Part shown: piece by piece, positions 9,015-19,923 of the stretch | Layout of the letters: each line of letters starts with the position of its first letter | Position numbering within the stretch: position 1 is the stretch's first letter | Assembly: GCA_027627225.1 (NCBI GenBank) | Contig: CM051029.1 | Span: 70,914,578-70,978,577 of the forward strand | Direction: 5' to 3' | From: Congeria kusceri | Lineage: Eukaryota; Mollusca; Bivalvia; Myida; Dreissenidae | Length of the DNA: 64,000 nucleotides | Notes under the pieces: model-generated | Told to the model about the DNA's origin: nothing | Database searches by the model: none | Seen by the model: only the letters and a program-made list of their open reading frames with translations | Translations under genes and position numbers: made by a program

Positions 9015-11106
9015 ATGGTCTTTGCGGTAGGTTTAATTTTATTTTGCTATGTTTCATTATTTTCTTGATCTTGATTTGTTTATCAATAATAGAAATGAAT
9101 GACTAATGCATATCTCCAAACACATTTTTACAACTTGTTAACAACAGTTTTGAATGGAAAAATAGTTAAGCTTATTTATAACAGATCATATTCGAAATGC
9201 GCAGTTACAATACAAATGCATTATTATAAAATCTTATTTCAGATATTATTGACATTGCTAGTAATAGCAAGGGAATGTTACGGAGACATTTGCCCGATAA
9301 TCGGTGTTAATAAATGCGCCTGTACAGTTGATAAACTATCATGCGACAACCAACAACTTTTGGCGATCCCAACGTTTACGACGGTAGGAGCAACAATGAA
9401 AAGTTTAGACCTGAGTAGTAACAACTTAATGAACATTCCAGATAATTCATTTTCAGCACTAAATGTCACTGAAATTGACCTATCCAGTAATTTGATAACA
9501 TTTATTTATCGCAATGCATTTGCTGGGGGAGCGTTTCTTGTACTGAAACTCAATTTGGCAAACAATTTGCTAACTTCCTTGCAACCCGCGATCGGAAGCT
9601 TACCAAAACTATCAGACATTGACCTAAGATGGAATCCAATACCTGGATATCAGCCACCAGTACATCATGGTCATGGTTCAGATGGTCTAACTGACGAAGA
9701 AATGAAGCAACTTGGCGACACAATCACCACGTTTAAGTTCGGTTCTAGCATTATCAACTCGTGGCCGCAAAGTCTGTCCCATTTGAATCGTTTAAAGGAA
9801 TTGGTTGTCGCTGGCGTTAACATTCCCTACTGGCCGCCCAGTGCATTTCATGGATTTGAAAGGACACTGACAAAGCTAACCATTGAGAATCTTCCTGTAG
9901 GATCCGTGCCATACGCAATTGCAAGTCTTACACATTTGGAAGAGCTTCATCTTGACAACCTACAGTACCCATTCGGTGACGCAAGTTTGGTGTCTCTCCC
10001 TTTTCAAGCGATTGGGGGCACCCTCAAGATACTCAGCCTTAAGAATGACAGCCTTACTACATTCCCAGAAGGCATCCAGCAACTGCCTTCTTTGAACAGT
10101 CTGACTCTCGACGGAAACCATCTGGAGTTCGTTAGCGACGAGGCAATCAAGCTTCTACAGCTAGCCAACGTAACTATGTTGAGCCTTAAGGACTGCGATC
10201 TGAAGCGTGTTCCAGGTGCAATTTCAGACCTCAGAAATCTGCAGGAGCTGCATTTGTCAAACAACCAAATTAGAAGTATAGAGAGCACGGATCTGCAGAA
10301 TCTGTTTCAACTACGCGAACTGGACATGGACGGAAACCCTTTACTTTATATCTCCGATAACTCGCTATGCGGACTGAATAACCTTTTGGTATAATAATGC
10401 TTTTATATATTTCCAGTATTTGTAATATAAAAACGCGTATGAATCTTATCAATATTCAAACCCTATGTAATCAAATACATGCGTAAAAACCGATGACCCT
10501 ACCGTATGTTTTATCGTTGGTTATTTAGAATTTTAGCCTGGAGAACACATTTCTAACCGAGATATCCCGAGCCTTTAAGAACCTTAGAAAGCTCGAACAC
10601 TTGAGTCTGGTAAATGCGAGAATCGACTGCACGTGCGACATGACCTGGGTGAAATCATGGATGGATAAATGCCAAGTTAACGAGAAACATCTAGAGATCC
10701 TGGTATATAGCTTCGTTGTGTTCTTTTTCTTTAATGCTGGAGATTATAAGTATTTATGTTTTAAAATGCAACTAATATATTCATACTAAATATATATTCA
10801 AATAGCATACGAAACGTGTACTTAATATCAGATGCATATGTTGAACAGTTATTTTTATTTCCCTCCTGCAACATTGTGTATTAGGTAAATGAAACGTAAG
10901 GACAATTATATGCTCGTGGTGTGCGATTTGAGCGTCAGTTCACGTACAATTCTTTCCTGTCCACTGAATGCGTTTTTCTTTAGGGCGACTGTGAGACCGT
11001 AAATTGGGACATCACAAGCTACGCCAACACTCGCTTGACAAGTTGCCCTGGCTACAACGTCGACAACCAAGCGTTCACGTGCACAGGCACGTGCGTGGAG
11101 CATTAG
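9015..11106 (+). CDS. LRR gene 3: intact secreted LRRNT-LRR-LRRCT protein, four coding exons
   Basis: I join 9015-9026, 9243-10388, 10529-10702 and 10984-11106, all phase 0, for 484 residues. Donors are GCG|GTAGGT, TTG|GTATAA and CTG|GTATAT; acceptors are TTTCAG, TATTTAG and CTTTAG. Exon 1 (MVFA) plus ILLTLLVIARECYG forms the signal peptide, with cleavage likely after G18. LRRNT cysteines are at 21, 29, 31 and 38. About 14 LRRs follow, interrupted by a longer His/Gly-containing island (PPVHHGHGSDGLTDEEMKQL). The LRRCT starts CTCDMTWVKSWM, and its second half is encoded by the last exon. The tail CPGYN...CTGTC has two additional cysteines. There is no membrane anchor. An upstream ATG in frame (9099) lies in intron 1 and would bury the signal peptide, so I reject it. 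The two 3' introns are absent from the paralogs. Role unknown; extracellular recognition is the family-based guess. Confidence 0.86.
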
Positions 11107-11182
11107 TTACGACCACCTTCTCTAGTGGCGTGTTAAGCTCAATCACTGCGCGGATGCATAATTTGCATTGTAAATTGTACTA

Positions 11183-11188
11183 AATAAA
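11183..11188 (+). terminator. Polyadenylation signal of LRR gene 3
   Basis: AATAAA 77 bp after the stop codon. Confidence 0.6.
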
Positions 11189-11189
11189 A

Positions 11190-12160
11190 TTGCACCCTAC
11201 CGCTACAAGCCTTTCATTGTTATCACCTTTGTTTCAAAAATATGCTCCATCTCAACAAACCATTAATATATTTTATTTAAAAGCATTCCGGTATATAACT
11301 TCGCAATGAAGTAATACCGTTTTTGTTTAAAAACATATGGAGTAGATTTCATTAAATTTGCAAATACCAAGAAATGCACACATGTATTGGGATTGATTGC
11401 AGTGTGTGTTGATAAAAATATCCATGCGTTATGTATAGAAAAATAATTGTTAACATTAAATAAACCTTTAGTAAACTTGTAAACGTTTTACTTGTAATGT
11501 GTACCAAAGCTAGCGATTTGTTTGCTGCATTGAAATAGTAAAAGGGACTATGTCATCGAAAAGGGGCTCAAATGGCAACTTCTTAAACAATCTGAAATTA
11601 AGATATTAATACTGGCATACAATAACGGTTTAAACAGGGTATATATAGTGAGAAAGGAGAGTACGCATTCTGAGATAAAAAAAAAAGTATTATAATGGTC
11701 GTGTTTGTATGCCCCTTTTCATGTTGACGTTTTTACGTCAGAATTGTGGGCATTTTGTTTAACCATAGTTAAAACACTATTCTTTACCAAGCAAAATATC
11801 GCAGTCAATAGCCACTTAGGGTTTTAATTTTTCCAATTTTTTTGGCTTATTCGTTTTTATTAAATATCTCATTGTGTATTATATTATATATTATTTATGT
11901 AATGCAAAAGTCTTTGTATAGCTTATTATATCATATAATATCACTTACAGTGCAATAAGAAGCCATTTTTTTGTTGACATTAAAGGGACTATTAAAGTGA
12001 TCTCCTTCAGCAATTCTAATGTTATTATTTGAAAGAAATCAGCAAAACAAAGGCGCATAAAATAAATAACGCATGAATAATTTCCTACATTATGAGAATG
12101 TTGATAAAAACCAATTAAACAAACACTTGAAAAAAGAAAACACATAGTGGGTATGGAACT
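11190..12160. other. Noncoding, nothing recognised
   Basis: AT-rich DNA with no supported gene. Confidence 0.5.
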
Positions 12161-12164
12161 CTCG

Positions 12165-12440
12165 ACGACGGCGTCATAAGAACAAACGACAATGGACAGC
12201 ACTGTAACTAACTGCGGTATTTTGGCTTGTGAAAATGAATATGCATACTATGGGTATATAAGATACCCACACATCTGACGTCAAAGTGTAAACAAGCAAA
12301 GGGCCAAACAAACAAGATTTAAACTATAAAACAAATATCAGAATGCATAAACTCTTTTTCCATTATACGTACATTATTTTTACCTTGATTATATGCCAAG
12401 ATTAATATTATATTTTTAGATTTTTAACTGCAGTTGCCCT
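12165..12440. repeat. Dispersed duplicated block with TATA-like site, copy 2
   Basis: Counterpart of 1765-2060. It keeps GGACAGCACTGTAACTAACT, TATATAAG at 12255-12262, GTGTAAACAAG and AGAATGCATAAACTCTTT in the same order. No gene follows within several kilobases, so if it is a promoter copy its gene has been lost or moved. Confidence 0.6.
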
Positions 12441-13450
12441 TTTGACAAAGTGCCTTTAATGTCCAATAGCCATATCGTTATCAAGTGGAATAGACAACCT
12501 CAAAACCACAACCTCAAAATTACAAAAATTACACTTTGAAAACTTAAACTGGGTACATGTATCCATAATGAAATCGTATCTGTAAATAAAATTTTAAAAG
12601 TTTCGTCTTTGCACATTATTCCTCACTATGTAATATCAAGTTATGTAGTCGATGTCAACGAAAGGGCCTCAAGAATGCAATATAAACATTTCCTGTATAA
12701 CAATATGCACATTTTTGTTTGCAAAGTCGAAAATCGCTGATGGTCAGAACGCTGTACTAAATTGTCTTGTATTCTTACGGCTTCGACGCGTATTTGTTGT
12801 TTTCAGCTTTTTATCGGTTTTCTTGGATTTATCTAAAATCTCATAATATAGAATGTTATTTTATTTGTAATAGTTTTATTACATTATATCATGGACATTG
12901 ATTGTGGATTAAGGATATTACGTTTACCCAGCTACAGTCTCTTGCATAACCTTTCTTCTTTGCGTGGTTTGTTAAACTGTTAAAATATCATTAAAATCGA
13001 CCACCGCGATTTGTCAGCACTCACATGTTTTACTTCATCAGTTACCTTTAATAAACTTGGCAAACAGAGACATGTAGCTTTATCTCGTCGAACTGACTCA
13101 AATTTAAATTCCACACCGAAGGCAACGTTTCATAACATAATTTCGTGACTACATTGATAAAACTTGGCCTTAGAGGTGACATTGAGACATTTACCTTGGG
13201 TCACATGGATCAGGAAGTTTTAATAATACAGCAACATGGCTATTCAGGACACAATAAGGACTCTTGTACACGTTTGATAAGAGTGTTTTCGTCTCATGTA
13301 ATCAATTCGTGATGTCTTTGACCTATTTTCTCCTGTTAAATCATGAACCGTTCTAAGACAAAGCCGCAACAATTTTACTGTTGATAGGTAACTATTGCAC
13401 TCTTAGGTGAGCCACAAGTGAAGCATTAGAACAATAGGTGCAGTGAAACA
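12441..13450. other. Noncoding, nothing recognised
   Basis: No conserved ORF or repeat noticed. Confidence 0.45.
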
Positions 13451-13452
13451 TT

Positions 13453-13711
13453 ATATGAGGCGTGTCGTGAGAAACACGGGCTTAATGCATGTGCGTAAAG
13501 TGTCGTCCCGTATTAGCCTGTGTTGTCCGCATAGACTAATCCAGGACGGAACTTTCCGCTTTCAATGTTTTATCTGTTTCAAGGAAATCTCTTCTTCACT
13601 GTATGTGGAAAGTGCCGTCCTGGATTAGCCGATGCGGACTGCACAGGCTAATCCGGGACGATACTTTACGCACATGTATTAAGCCCGGTTTTCCAACGAC
13701 ACGCCTCATAT
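13453..13711. mobile_element. Fold-back MITE, complete copy (about 258 bp)
   Basis: Near-symmetrical inverted repeat. The left end ATATGAGGCGTGTCGT pairs with ACGACACGCCTCATAT at the right end. The arms then pair GGGCTTAATGCATGTGCGTA with TACGCACATGTATTAAGCCC, then GTCGTCCCG.ATTAGCCTGTG with its complement. The unpaired centre is near 13560-13610. It has no ORF of its own; two short frames crossing it are artefacts. Incomplete relatives are at 38511-38615 and 50345-50500. This is a non-autonomous DNA-transposon type of element. Confidence 0.85.
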
Positions 13712-14795
13712 ACACACGGTCGCAACAGCGTTTGCTTGACAGAACATACCCTATTTACCGACAGTTAATATATCCTCTGAAGGAAATGATCGTTTTGTGA
13801 TGCTGTTGTTTGACAGATGACTAACTATAAAATTTAGAAGGTTTATAAAGATTGTACTGCAAGGCTCCGTGCAAATTCGTTGTTTAATATAATAGCTCAA
13901 AAATAATGAAACCATGCCTCGTAACTGATTTCCAAAGGATGATGTACATGTTTGTTTACAGTTACTGTTGTGGCGGCCTCATTGCATTCATTCAATGGCA
14001 AAATTGTTATTTGAACGAAGATCAAAATCAAGAAGTGCTTTGATTTATCATTCTTGAGTTATTATTAACAGTTTACTAATGTTTACTTTGCGAAACACCG
14101 TCGATATGCCCCTGTAATTACTGGGTCTAGGCCAAACATGGACATTTTTATGACCAGAGAACAGGTGATTTCCCAAACGTTCCCCCGTTCAGTGCAAGCG
14201 ACTCCCCAAACCTTCCCTCGTTCTATTTGTCCCGTACTAAAAAACGACACATTTAGACTTGATCTATGTTCTACCTCTGGGAAGGGATCTTTCACCAGTA
14301 ATAGAAGAGATTCGAAACTGACATCTGTGAGTGTGTGTTATCTGACCTATTGATAAGCCCGTTCTAAATATAACGTCTGGTCAAACAAACGTCCTTGAGA
14401 CAGTCTAAGTTTCAGTACTTTTAGTATATTTCAAAAATTGTATTATTGAAAAACAACGAAATACTTGCAGTCGTTTTGTTTTTCAAATGCATGATGTTGT
14501 TTCCACATAGTGCAAATACAATTTAAATATAAAGTTAGATACACATTTAAACAAGAGTTTTTCTTATTTTGCTCAACGATTTATTGCAGAAACAATAAAT
14601 TTAAACAATCGTTAAGAAAAACACAAAGACAAAACATGGTTGAAGTTGTACAGTCACTCCTGTGAAATCGCATATTTCAATGCAAACTTTCTAGGCTTTG
14701 CAAGGTATATCAATGGTACGCATGCGCGTAACTGTCCATCATGTACATTTAATTCTTATATATAATACTACTGCGAAAGTATTGACGATAATGCG
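13712..14795. other. Noncoding; one short imperfect internal repeat
   Basis: At 14170-14225 a phrase recurs (CCCAAACGTTCCCCCGTTC, then CCCCAAACCTTCCCTCGTTC). The 71-codon ORF over it (two QTFPRS pieces) lacks other support, so I leave it uncalled. Confidence 0.35.
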
Positions 14796-14858
14796 GATGA
14801 TAATAATAATAATAAAAAAAAAAAAAATTATAATAATAATATGTATAATAATACTATT

Positions 14859-14896
<38 letters not shown>
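14796..14896. repeat. AAT-rich microsatellite and 32-bp poly(A) run
   Basis: (AAT)n and short A runs are followed by an uninterrupted A tract at 14865-14896. It could be a retroposed tail, but no body is recognisable upstream. Confidence 0.85.
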
Positions 14897-14898
<2 letters not shown>

Positions 14899-16400
14899 AT
14901 AATAATATGTAATTATCTTGATATCATTATAATTCGCACTGTTTCGTAAATATGATCTGCTTAAGAAATCCTGAACTATTATTATACATTATCGTTCTGT
15001 TTGTGGAAGTTCATGCTGTTCTAATACAACGCATTAAACGATGACCCTTGTCCAATGAGATATGTTAACATTCATATGTGAGAGGAAAATAATAAATTGC
15101 GTTGCATGATCGTGTAACAACACAAACATTTATATAATGCTGCTGATTAGAATCCATTTGCAATACGCTTCAGGTAATTTGTTACTCGTATAATGTCGTA
15201 TTACATATACACATACAATGTAGCCATTGAAATACATATACACATTACAACATCATGTGTTTCTTGTAGTTTGAAATGTAATAGTTAAATTCCAATTTCC
15301 TTTTCCATGTCCACACACAAAACAATTTAACATAACACAACAAAAGGAACATTTATAGAAAACACTATAATCGAGGAATCATATAAAAATTGCCTATGCA
15401 AATTATTAACATAAATAATATTCGCATAAGTGATACATCTTTTTCCGCATCAATGTTAAGACGTATTGATTTATGTAATATATTAATGGTTTTAGATTTT
15501 CCTTTTAGTGAATTCAATATTTAATTTACCGCAATTTCGCTTTGTCTAAATTAATTAAGCGAAAAATTACAAAACTATACAATGCCACATTTACCATTTT
15601 TGTTGCAATTTTAGAGCTCAACGTCTGATTGAGTAACCTTTTTCTATGATAAATGTGACGTTTGCAACCAACTTGGAATGAGGTTATCTGAAGGTCTACG
15701 ATAAACACTGACACATGGCATAACTTGATGGGCTGTTTATTTGGATACGCATATTCACAAGCCAGCTGAACCAGATAATGTAAGTACTCTTAAAAATTTC
15801 TTCAGGGTAGATAATTATCTATCTCCTGTCTTGTTGGTGGTGATCTCATCCTGAAGGTTGTGTCCGCGTTTGTTTAAACAGTGGTTGTTTAATAATTAAG
15901 ATATAATTTTTGTTTGATCGTTGTTTACCGGTAAGACAAATAGTTTTTTATTGGCCGATCAACAACGATAATGCGAAACTTAATTCGATTCTAAAATGAT
16001 TATATATATATATATATTACAAGAACATCGTCTACAACACATATACATATATGTGTCAACGCATGAGATTTTTGGTCCAAATGCGGTATCTGGATTGGCA
16101 GTTTTGAATACACTGATATGTGTAGAAAGTGGAATGGCGTCGTTTTTTTCTCTCAGTCATGCACTTTTAGATATAATGAGCTGTTTAAGTTACACCACCA
16201 TAACGACACATATTCACATTTCACACATATTTTCATGTTTGTCATGCATACAATACAGAACGTAGCATGATGAGGACAAGTAATTTATTAAATATATATT
16301 TACTGGACTGACTTTCCCAAATAACTAACTTTTAATGTACATGTTTCAGACAAAACTATTAATAATAAAGAGATGGTTGCTATGGCAAGCAAACAAGCAG
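14897..16400. other. Noncoding, small (TA)n run
   Basis: Contains a (TA)n run at about 16003-16018 and otherwise nothing recognised. Confidence 0.45.
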
Positions 16401-16652
16401 TCATAGAACGAAATTAAAATCTTTATACAAATAACCGAATCAAAAATATTTTTCGTTGACAGTTTTCAAGATTTACACAATTATTTGAACTATTTTAATC
16501 ATTATCCTGACTTTCTCATAAAATCACGTGCATCAACTTGAAAGTCAGTTTTCTTGAAACTAGGCAGGCCGCAATTGGGATAAAAATCTAATGGTCTGCC
16601 ACATATAACACGCAATCTACAATACTTTTGCAAAAATAGATTATTTATATGC

Positions 16653-16660
16653 TATATAAA
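16653..16660 (+). promoter_or_regulatory. TATA-like box, upstream copy
   Basis: TATATAAAAGG context in the first 319-bp unit; the same site in the second unit is annotated separately. Prediction only. Confidence 0.4.
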
Positions 16661-16971
16661 AGGAATATGTGTGCGCAATATGTTACAATATAGACAAAAA
16701 GAGTTGATAGTGCTTATCGATCGAAATTAAAATTAAAATCTTTATTCAAATAACCCAATCAAAAATATTTTTCGTTGACAGTTTTCAAGATTTACACAAT
16801 TATTTGAACTATATTAATCATTATCCTGACTTTCTCATAAAATCACGTGCATCAACTTGAAAGTCAGTTTTCTTGAAACTAGGCAGGCCGCAATTGGGAT
16901 AAAAATCTAATGGTCTGTCACATATAACACGCAATCTACAATACTTTTGCAAAAATAGATTATTTATATGC

Positions 16972-16979
16972 TATATAAA
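16972..16979 (+). promoter_or_regulatory. TATA-like box, candidate core promoter of LRR gene 4
   Basis: TATATAAAAGG lies 349 bp upstream of the start codon. A leader exon from about 17005 could splice into either acceptor-like site before the coding exon: ATTACAG at 17152-17158 or TCCTTTACAG ending at 17270. No transcript evidence is available. Confidence 0.45.
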
Positions 16980-17327
16980 AGGAATATGTGTGCGCAATAT
17001 GTTACAATATAGACAAAAAGAGTTGATAGTGCTTATCGATCGAACTTTGATTCAGTCGGTGGAAATGTTGTAATGAACTTTCCAAAACATGTTTTTATTT
17101 GTTTATTATAAAAATAATAAATATGTTTTGAACTCATTTAAATTATTTCTTATTACAGATTCATACAACAACTCAGAGGAGCAAGTAGAGGACGTGGATA
17201 GCTGGTTAATTGTCGGAAATCCATTATTCCAATCCAGAAGTGTTTCTTAATATGCATATTTCCTTTACAGAAACTTGAAATCTAGAACACATATCATATC
17301 CAGAAACTTGCGAATACACAGGAAACA

Positions 17328-18770
17328 ATGAATTACATTTCAAGAATTATGTGTCTTATTGCAACGTTGATAACTCAGATTCCCGTTATTATTAGTCGAC
17401 CTACTGGCTGTCCGGATTCAACAGTCTGTACTTGTACAAACTTGACAATCGACTGCAGCAACAAGAAAATTGTAACTATTGTTAATTTTAGCAGAACTAT
17501 TCAACCATTCAAAACATTAGATCTAAGATACAACAATATCATCGAAATAATCAGTTCAACTTTTCTTGAGCTTTATACCATTGACACATTACTCCTGAGC
17601 TGGAACAATATCTTTCAAGTATCCGAATTGGCGTTCCACGGTCTGCAAAGTAGTCTCAAGTATTTAGATCTCTCTCATAATAATCTTCATACTATACCCG
17701 AGGGGATTCACCGACTTCGCGTTTTAAATTTCTTGGAAATTCAAGCCAACCCAATCGACGGATCACTAACGGAGGGTGTCTTTAAGGCGAAAGCAAACGA
17801 CGGCTTCACGGAGAGTGTCTTGTACAGTATTAGTTCATCACTTACCGTGTTATCAATAGGCCATGAAACCGAACTGCAACATTGGCCAAGGACCTTAGAC
17901 CATTTGCTACAACTTAGGAAGTTAAATGTGTTTGGGCTAAATATGACGTTACTTCTCGACGGTTTTCGTGGTTTGGAGACAACATTGCAATCTCTGAATA
18001 TTTCAAACACAAGTTTACACCAAATACCTATTGGGATTGAAAACCTAAAACGACTTGACGAGCTACATTTTACAGACTGTCATCCAACTCCAATTTTGGG
18101 CAACCGCATTCTGATAGATCAACCGTTTATTGGAGTGCGAGATACATTGAGGGTTCTGTCACTTGAAAGAAACAAACTAACATCTATTCCGGCTGTGCTA
18201 AGTCATTTATATCGACTACAAAGAGCAAGTTTCGAAGGCAATCCAATCCGCTACATTTCAGACGAATCAATAAACCATTTGCTGAGCACAAATATATCGT
18301 ATTTAAGCATGAAGGGTTGTAACCTTAAGAGAATACCTAGTTCTATATGGAAATTATCAAAGTTGACAGAGCTAATTTTAGCAGATAACGATATTATATC
18401 TATTGAATATGGTGACTTTCAAAACATGCCGAATCTACAAAGTGTTTCATTTGCTGGAAATCCGTTACGTCACATTGCTAATGGAGAATTTTACGGACTA
18501 GACTCGTTAACGACGTTAGACTTGTCATCCACAAAGATGACAGATATTCCTTTTGCAGTCCAAAATTTGATGAGTCTGCAACTTTTAGACCTAAGAAACG
18601 CTCCTACTGACTGCACCTGTGATCTAGTATGGTTTAAGAAATGGCTGGATATTTTCGAGATGTCTGGGTTGAAGATTTACGGACGTTGTGAAACAATTAA
18701 CCAAGACGTCAGTGAATATGTGCTCTATCGCCTGCCGACATGCCCTCAGATGCAGATGCAGTTCGGGTAG
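17328..18770 (+). CDS. LRR gene 4: intact secreted LRRNT-LRR-LRRCT protein, single coding exon
   Basis: 480 residues. The signal peptide is 1-23 (hydrophobic core CLIATLITQIPVII, cleavage near S23). LRRNT cysteines are at 28, 34, 36 and 43 (GCPDSTVCTC...IDC). About 14 LRRs follow: typical LxxLxLxxNxI units (LDLRYNNI, LDLSHNNL), then an island (TEGVFKAKANDGFTESVL), then ELQHWPRTLDHLLQL and further repeats. The LRRCT is CTCDLVWFKKWLDIF...GRCETI...LPTCP, with a short tail and no extra cysteines. Several NxS/T sites fit an extracellular protein. There is no membrane helix. Unlike genes 1, 2, 3 and 5, no intron splits the signal peptide; the ATG at 17328 follows an acceptor-like TCCTTTACAG ending at 17270. 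It is more divergent than genes 1 and 5. The partner molecule is unknown; immune or developmental ligand binding is speculation. Confidence 0.9.
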   Translation: MNYISRIMCLIATLITQIPVIISRPTGCPDSTVCTCTNLTIDCSNKKIVTIVNFSRTIQPFKTLDLRYNNIIEIISSTFLELYTIDTLLLSWNNIFQVSELAFHGLQSSLKYLDLSHNNLHTIPEGIHRLRVLNFLEIQANPIDGSLTEGVFKAKANDGFTESVLYSISSSLTVLSIGHETELQHWPRTLDHLLQLRKLNVFGLNMTLLLDGFRGLETTLQSLNISNTSLHQIPIGIENLKRLDELHFTDCHPTPILGNRILIDQPFIGVRDTLRVLSLERNKLTSIPAVLSHLYRLQRASFEGNPIRYISDESINHLLSTNISYLSMKGCNLKRIPSSIWKLSKLTELILADNDIISIEYGDFQNMPNLQSVSFAGNPLRHIANGEFYGLDSLTTLDLSSTKMTDIPFAVQNLMSLQLLDLRNAPTDCTCDLVWFKKWLDIFEMSGLKIYGRCETINQDVSEYVLYRLPTCPQMQMQFG

Positions 18771-18790
18771 AATATGTTGTATGTTTGATA

Positions 18791-18796
18791 ATTAAA
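18791..18796 (+). terminator. Polyadenylation signal (ATTAAA) of LRR gene 4
   Basis: ATTAAA 20 bp after the stop. Confidence 0.5.
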
Positions 18797-19717
18797 TGCA
18801 TACAATCAGTTGTTCACCTTGTTACGTTTTTATTATATATATTTAAATATGCATGTTTGTATTTATTTATGCACTCATAGTTATTACATTTCTCAGAACG
18901 AATATGTAAAGAAACCACACCTGTCAATGATAGTTTGAAATTAAACACAATTAAAATAGGTACAATCTGACCTTACTACAAGTCTACTAGGAAACCTCTG
19001 CAGCAGAAAAACATGTGGTGTTCAAAATGTTGAAATAAGCAGCTGCTATATGACTTTTTTGATAAATAAGAATTAAGAAACATTTCTCATTCGAAAAGCC
19101 AATGCAAACTTAAACCCGAAATCGTATGTTTTTAATGAGCAATGAAAAAAACCCCGCTATGCCTAGATGCCCAAATATTCGTTAGAGACACATATTCTGC
19201 ATATATGTTTAAGTTAATACTGAAATATTACAAGTAGCGTATCACAACATCGTGCGTGCATTTTGTATTGACAAAAACTCTTAGGAATAAAGTAAACACG
19301 CGCAATATAAGGACCTCATTTTGTTGGTTCTCGTGATGACATTTTATGCTATTTGAGTTATTTGTAATTTGTTTTATTTTGTTTATTTCCAAAATAAAGA
19401 CAGAAAATGATTGGACAAATAGAATAATGAGTGTTGAATACATATATGGTTATTTGCTTAGCACGAGAACGTGAACACGTGCAGAGGCTCATGGTTCACG
19501 TGTTTAGCCTCGCTATATAGTTTTCTCTACTTTTATCATGAAGCATTTTAGCTGTTCAAAAGCAAAACTCATTTATATGTGTGAAAAAATCATTTTAATG
19601 TTATATAGTGTTAAAAGTATTGTTAATGAGTTGATAATAGTTGTACAAATGGTATAGTTTTACAAAACTATTTAAAACTGACAATTAAGTTTGTATAATT
19701 ATGTTAAATTCCACGGT
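18797..19717. other. Noncoding, nothing recognised
   Basis: AT-rich with no supported feature. Confidence 0.5.
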
Positions 19718-19923
19718 CATCACAAGCAAATAATGATATAGAGGATATTTGTTTAATGCAGTGTAAGATCGTATTTTATTTCATGAGTGGTCATAAACCA
19801 ATATTTTCACGAATTTCGCAGCCACGAGTGAAAATATATAGGTTCTATGACCACGAATGAAATTAAATACGACATAACACTGAATTAAACAAATATCCTC
19901 TATATCATTATTTGCTTGTGATG
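19718..19923. mobile_element. Fold-back MITE, about 206 bp with about 80-bp arms
   Basis: The left arm CATCACAAGCAAATAATGAT and onward pairs with ATCATTATTTGCTTGTGATG at the right end, continuing through ATAGAGGATATTTGTTTAAT and TCATGAGTGGTCATA. The centre carries CACGAGTGAAAATAT. The same outer motif and centre occur at 54944-55102, so the two form one family. No coding capacity. Confidence 0.88.

Larger units (their letters stand above)
16411..17044. repeat. Tandem duplication, 319-bp unit x 2
   Basis: Units 16411-16729 and 16730-17044 are almost identical; I count only a few substitutions (for example TACAA/TTCAA, CCGAAT/CCCAAT, GTCTGCC/GTCTGTC). The period of 319 holds at both ends (TGCTTATCGA at 16711 and 17030). 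It lies just upstream of LRR gene 4 and carries a TATA-like box in each unit. Confidence 0.93.

Noticed and set aside
9099..9242. N-terminal extension of LRR gene 3 from the ATG at 9099
   Set aside because: It lies in intron 1; using it would bury the signal peptide behind about 48 unconserved residues, while exon 9015-9026 gives a proper signal peptide like the paralogs.
10601..10789. Separate 62-codon ORF
   Set aside because: Its first part is the third coding exon of LRR gene 3 and the rest is intron.
14698..14949. ORF rich in Ile and Lys
   Set aside because: Translation of an AAT/poly(A) simple repeat.
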